A stretch of DNA of 55,342 bases, from NCBI GenBank assembly GCA_913063125.1, contig CAJXZM010000015.1:1-55342 (forward strand), read 5' to 3'. Below, one piece after another: positions 54,979-55,342 of the stretch; position 1 is the first letter of the stretch; each line of letters starts with the position of its first letter. Made by a program: the position numbers and the translations under genes. The DNA is from an uncultured Gammaproteobacteria bacterium (GTDB lineage Bacteria; Pseudomonadota; Gammaproteobacteria; Pseudomonadales; Ketobacteraceae). The notes beneath the pieces are model-generated. The model made no database searches. It worked only from the letters and a program-made list of their open reading frames with translations, and had not been told where the DNA came from.

Positions 54979-55342
54979 ATGACGACTCAAACAACACCTT
55001 ATGCAATACTTATTTTACGCTTAGCTCTTGGCACTATGTTCATCGCACACGCTTTATTGAAAATACTAGTGTTTACACCTGAAGGAACCGTTGGTTTTTT
55101 TGCCTCTCTCGGAGTGCCCGGCTGGTTCGCTTATCCGATAATGGCGATAGAACTTATTGGTGGTGCCATGCTGATACTCGGCATTAAAACAAGATTGGTT
55201 TCCTTGGCGCTCATTCCTGTTCTCATCGGCGCTATGGTATTGGTACATGGTGCTAAAGGCTGGTCATTCACAAATGAAGGCGGTGGTTGGGAGTACCCTC
55301 TGTTTTTGATTGCGGCATTGATTGCACAAAGTTTGCTGGGCA
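54979..55342 (+). CDS. DoxX-family membrane protein, partial
   Basis: ATG 54979 follows AGGAGGTATATC. The 121 visible residues contain MTTQTTPYAILILRLALGTM, then FIAHALLKI, GWFAYPIMAIELIGGAMLIL and GGGWEYPLFLIAALIAQS. This is the four-helix pattern of DoxX/YphA proteins. The gene runs off the right edge. DoxX proteins are linked to redox or quinone handling in the membrane. It is divergent from the LysR gene. Confidence 0.78.
   Translation, partial: MTTQTTPYAILILRLALGTMFIAHALLKILVFTPEGTVGFFASLGVPGWFAYPIMAIELIGGAMLILGIKTRLVSLALIPVLIGAMVLVHGAKGWSFTNEGGGWEYPLFLIAALIAQSLLG

Overview
The window comes from a gammaproteobacterium, probably marine, with moderate-to-low GC. The first 5 kb carries mltF and tadA, two members of the guaBA-tadA-mltF-purL neighbourhood known from Pseudomonas and relatives. 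Just beyond tadA, at 5081-5104 on the minus strand, lies a GuaA-like C-terminal end (...FTIEWE-stop) with no guaA gene attached. The 3' end of guaA is a known integration site for genomic islands, so everything to the right of about 5100 is read as an integrated island.

Layout. (1) 1-5080: chromosomal core, with a partial small gene, mltF, a stand-alone I9-like inhibitor, a hybrid histidine kinase and tadA. (2) 5081-14274: a minus-strand anti-phage block. It runs from an Abi_2/HEPN protein and an AlbA_2 (Schlafen-like) protein, through two micro-ORFs, to a 2049-residue protein with a nuclease-like N-terminus, a P-loop NTPase and a long helical region. (3) 14275-24027 and 32630-39929: conserved parts of an integrative conjugative element (ICE) of the PFGI-1/SPI-7 type. 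They include DUF2857, DUF6573, RadC, DUF3577, TraG-like and the type G T4SS genes (PFL_4701 to PFL_4706 and PFL_4709 to PFL_4711 families). (4) 24028-32620: a cargo hot spot inside the T4SS operon, between the TraC-like and TrbC-like genes. It holds an IS256 remnant, a frameshifted DUF2779 nuclease, a CBASS anti-phage operon (CapW-like WYL regulator, 2TM-SAVED effector, CD-NTase and a 43-residue basic protein) and an AbiE-type toxin-antitoxin pair. (5) 39930-55342: a patchwork of later insertions. These are a complete IS1595-family element with 8-bp target duplications, a Crp/YdcZ/GNAT operon, a broken DUF4400 gene, a truncated NHL-type gene followed by a probable integron attC site, a LuxR solo, rhodanese, an ABM-like protein, an MFS/SDR/TetR module, a tyrosine recombinase pseudogene, an IS4-family element and a LysR/DoxX pair.

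The ICE looks decayed. No functional integrase, relaxase, coupling protein (TraD), TopB, SSB or ParA/DnaB gene is visible. DUF4400, DUF6573 and the tyrosine recombinase are all broken. What survives is a nearly intact mating-pore operon hosting at least three separate defence modules. The strongest candidates for new biology are the AlbA_2/micro-ORF/nuclease-NTPase operon (5455-13294), the CBASS locus with its operator-like palindrome and extra small gene (26930-30660), and the isolated attC site at 45347-45446.
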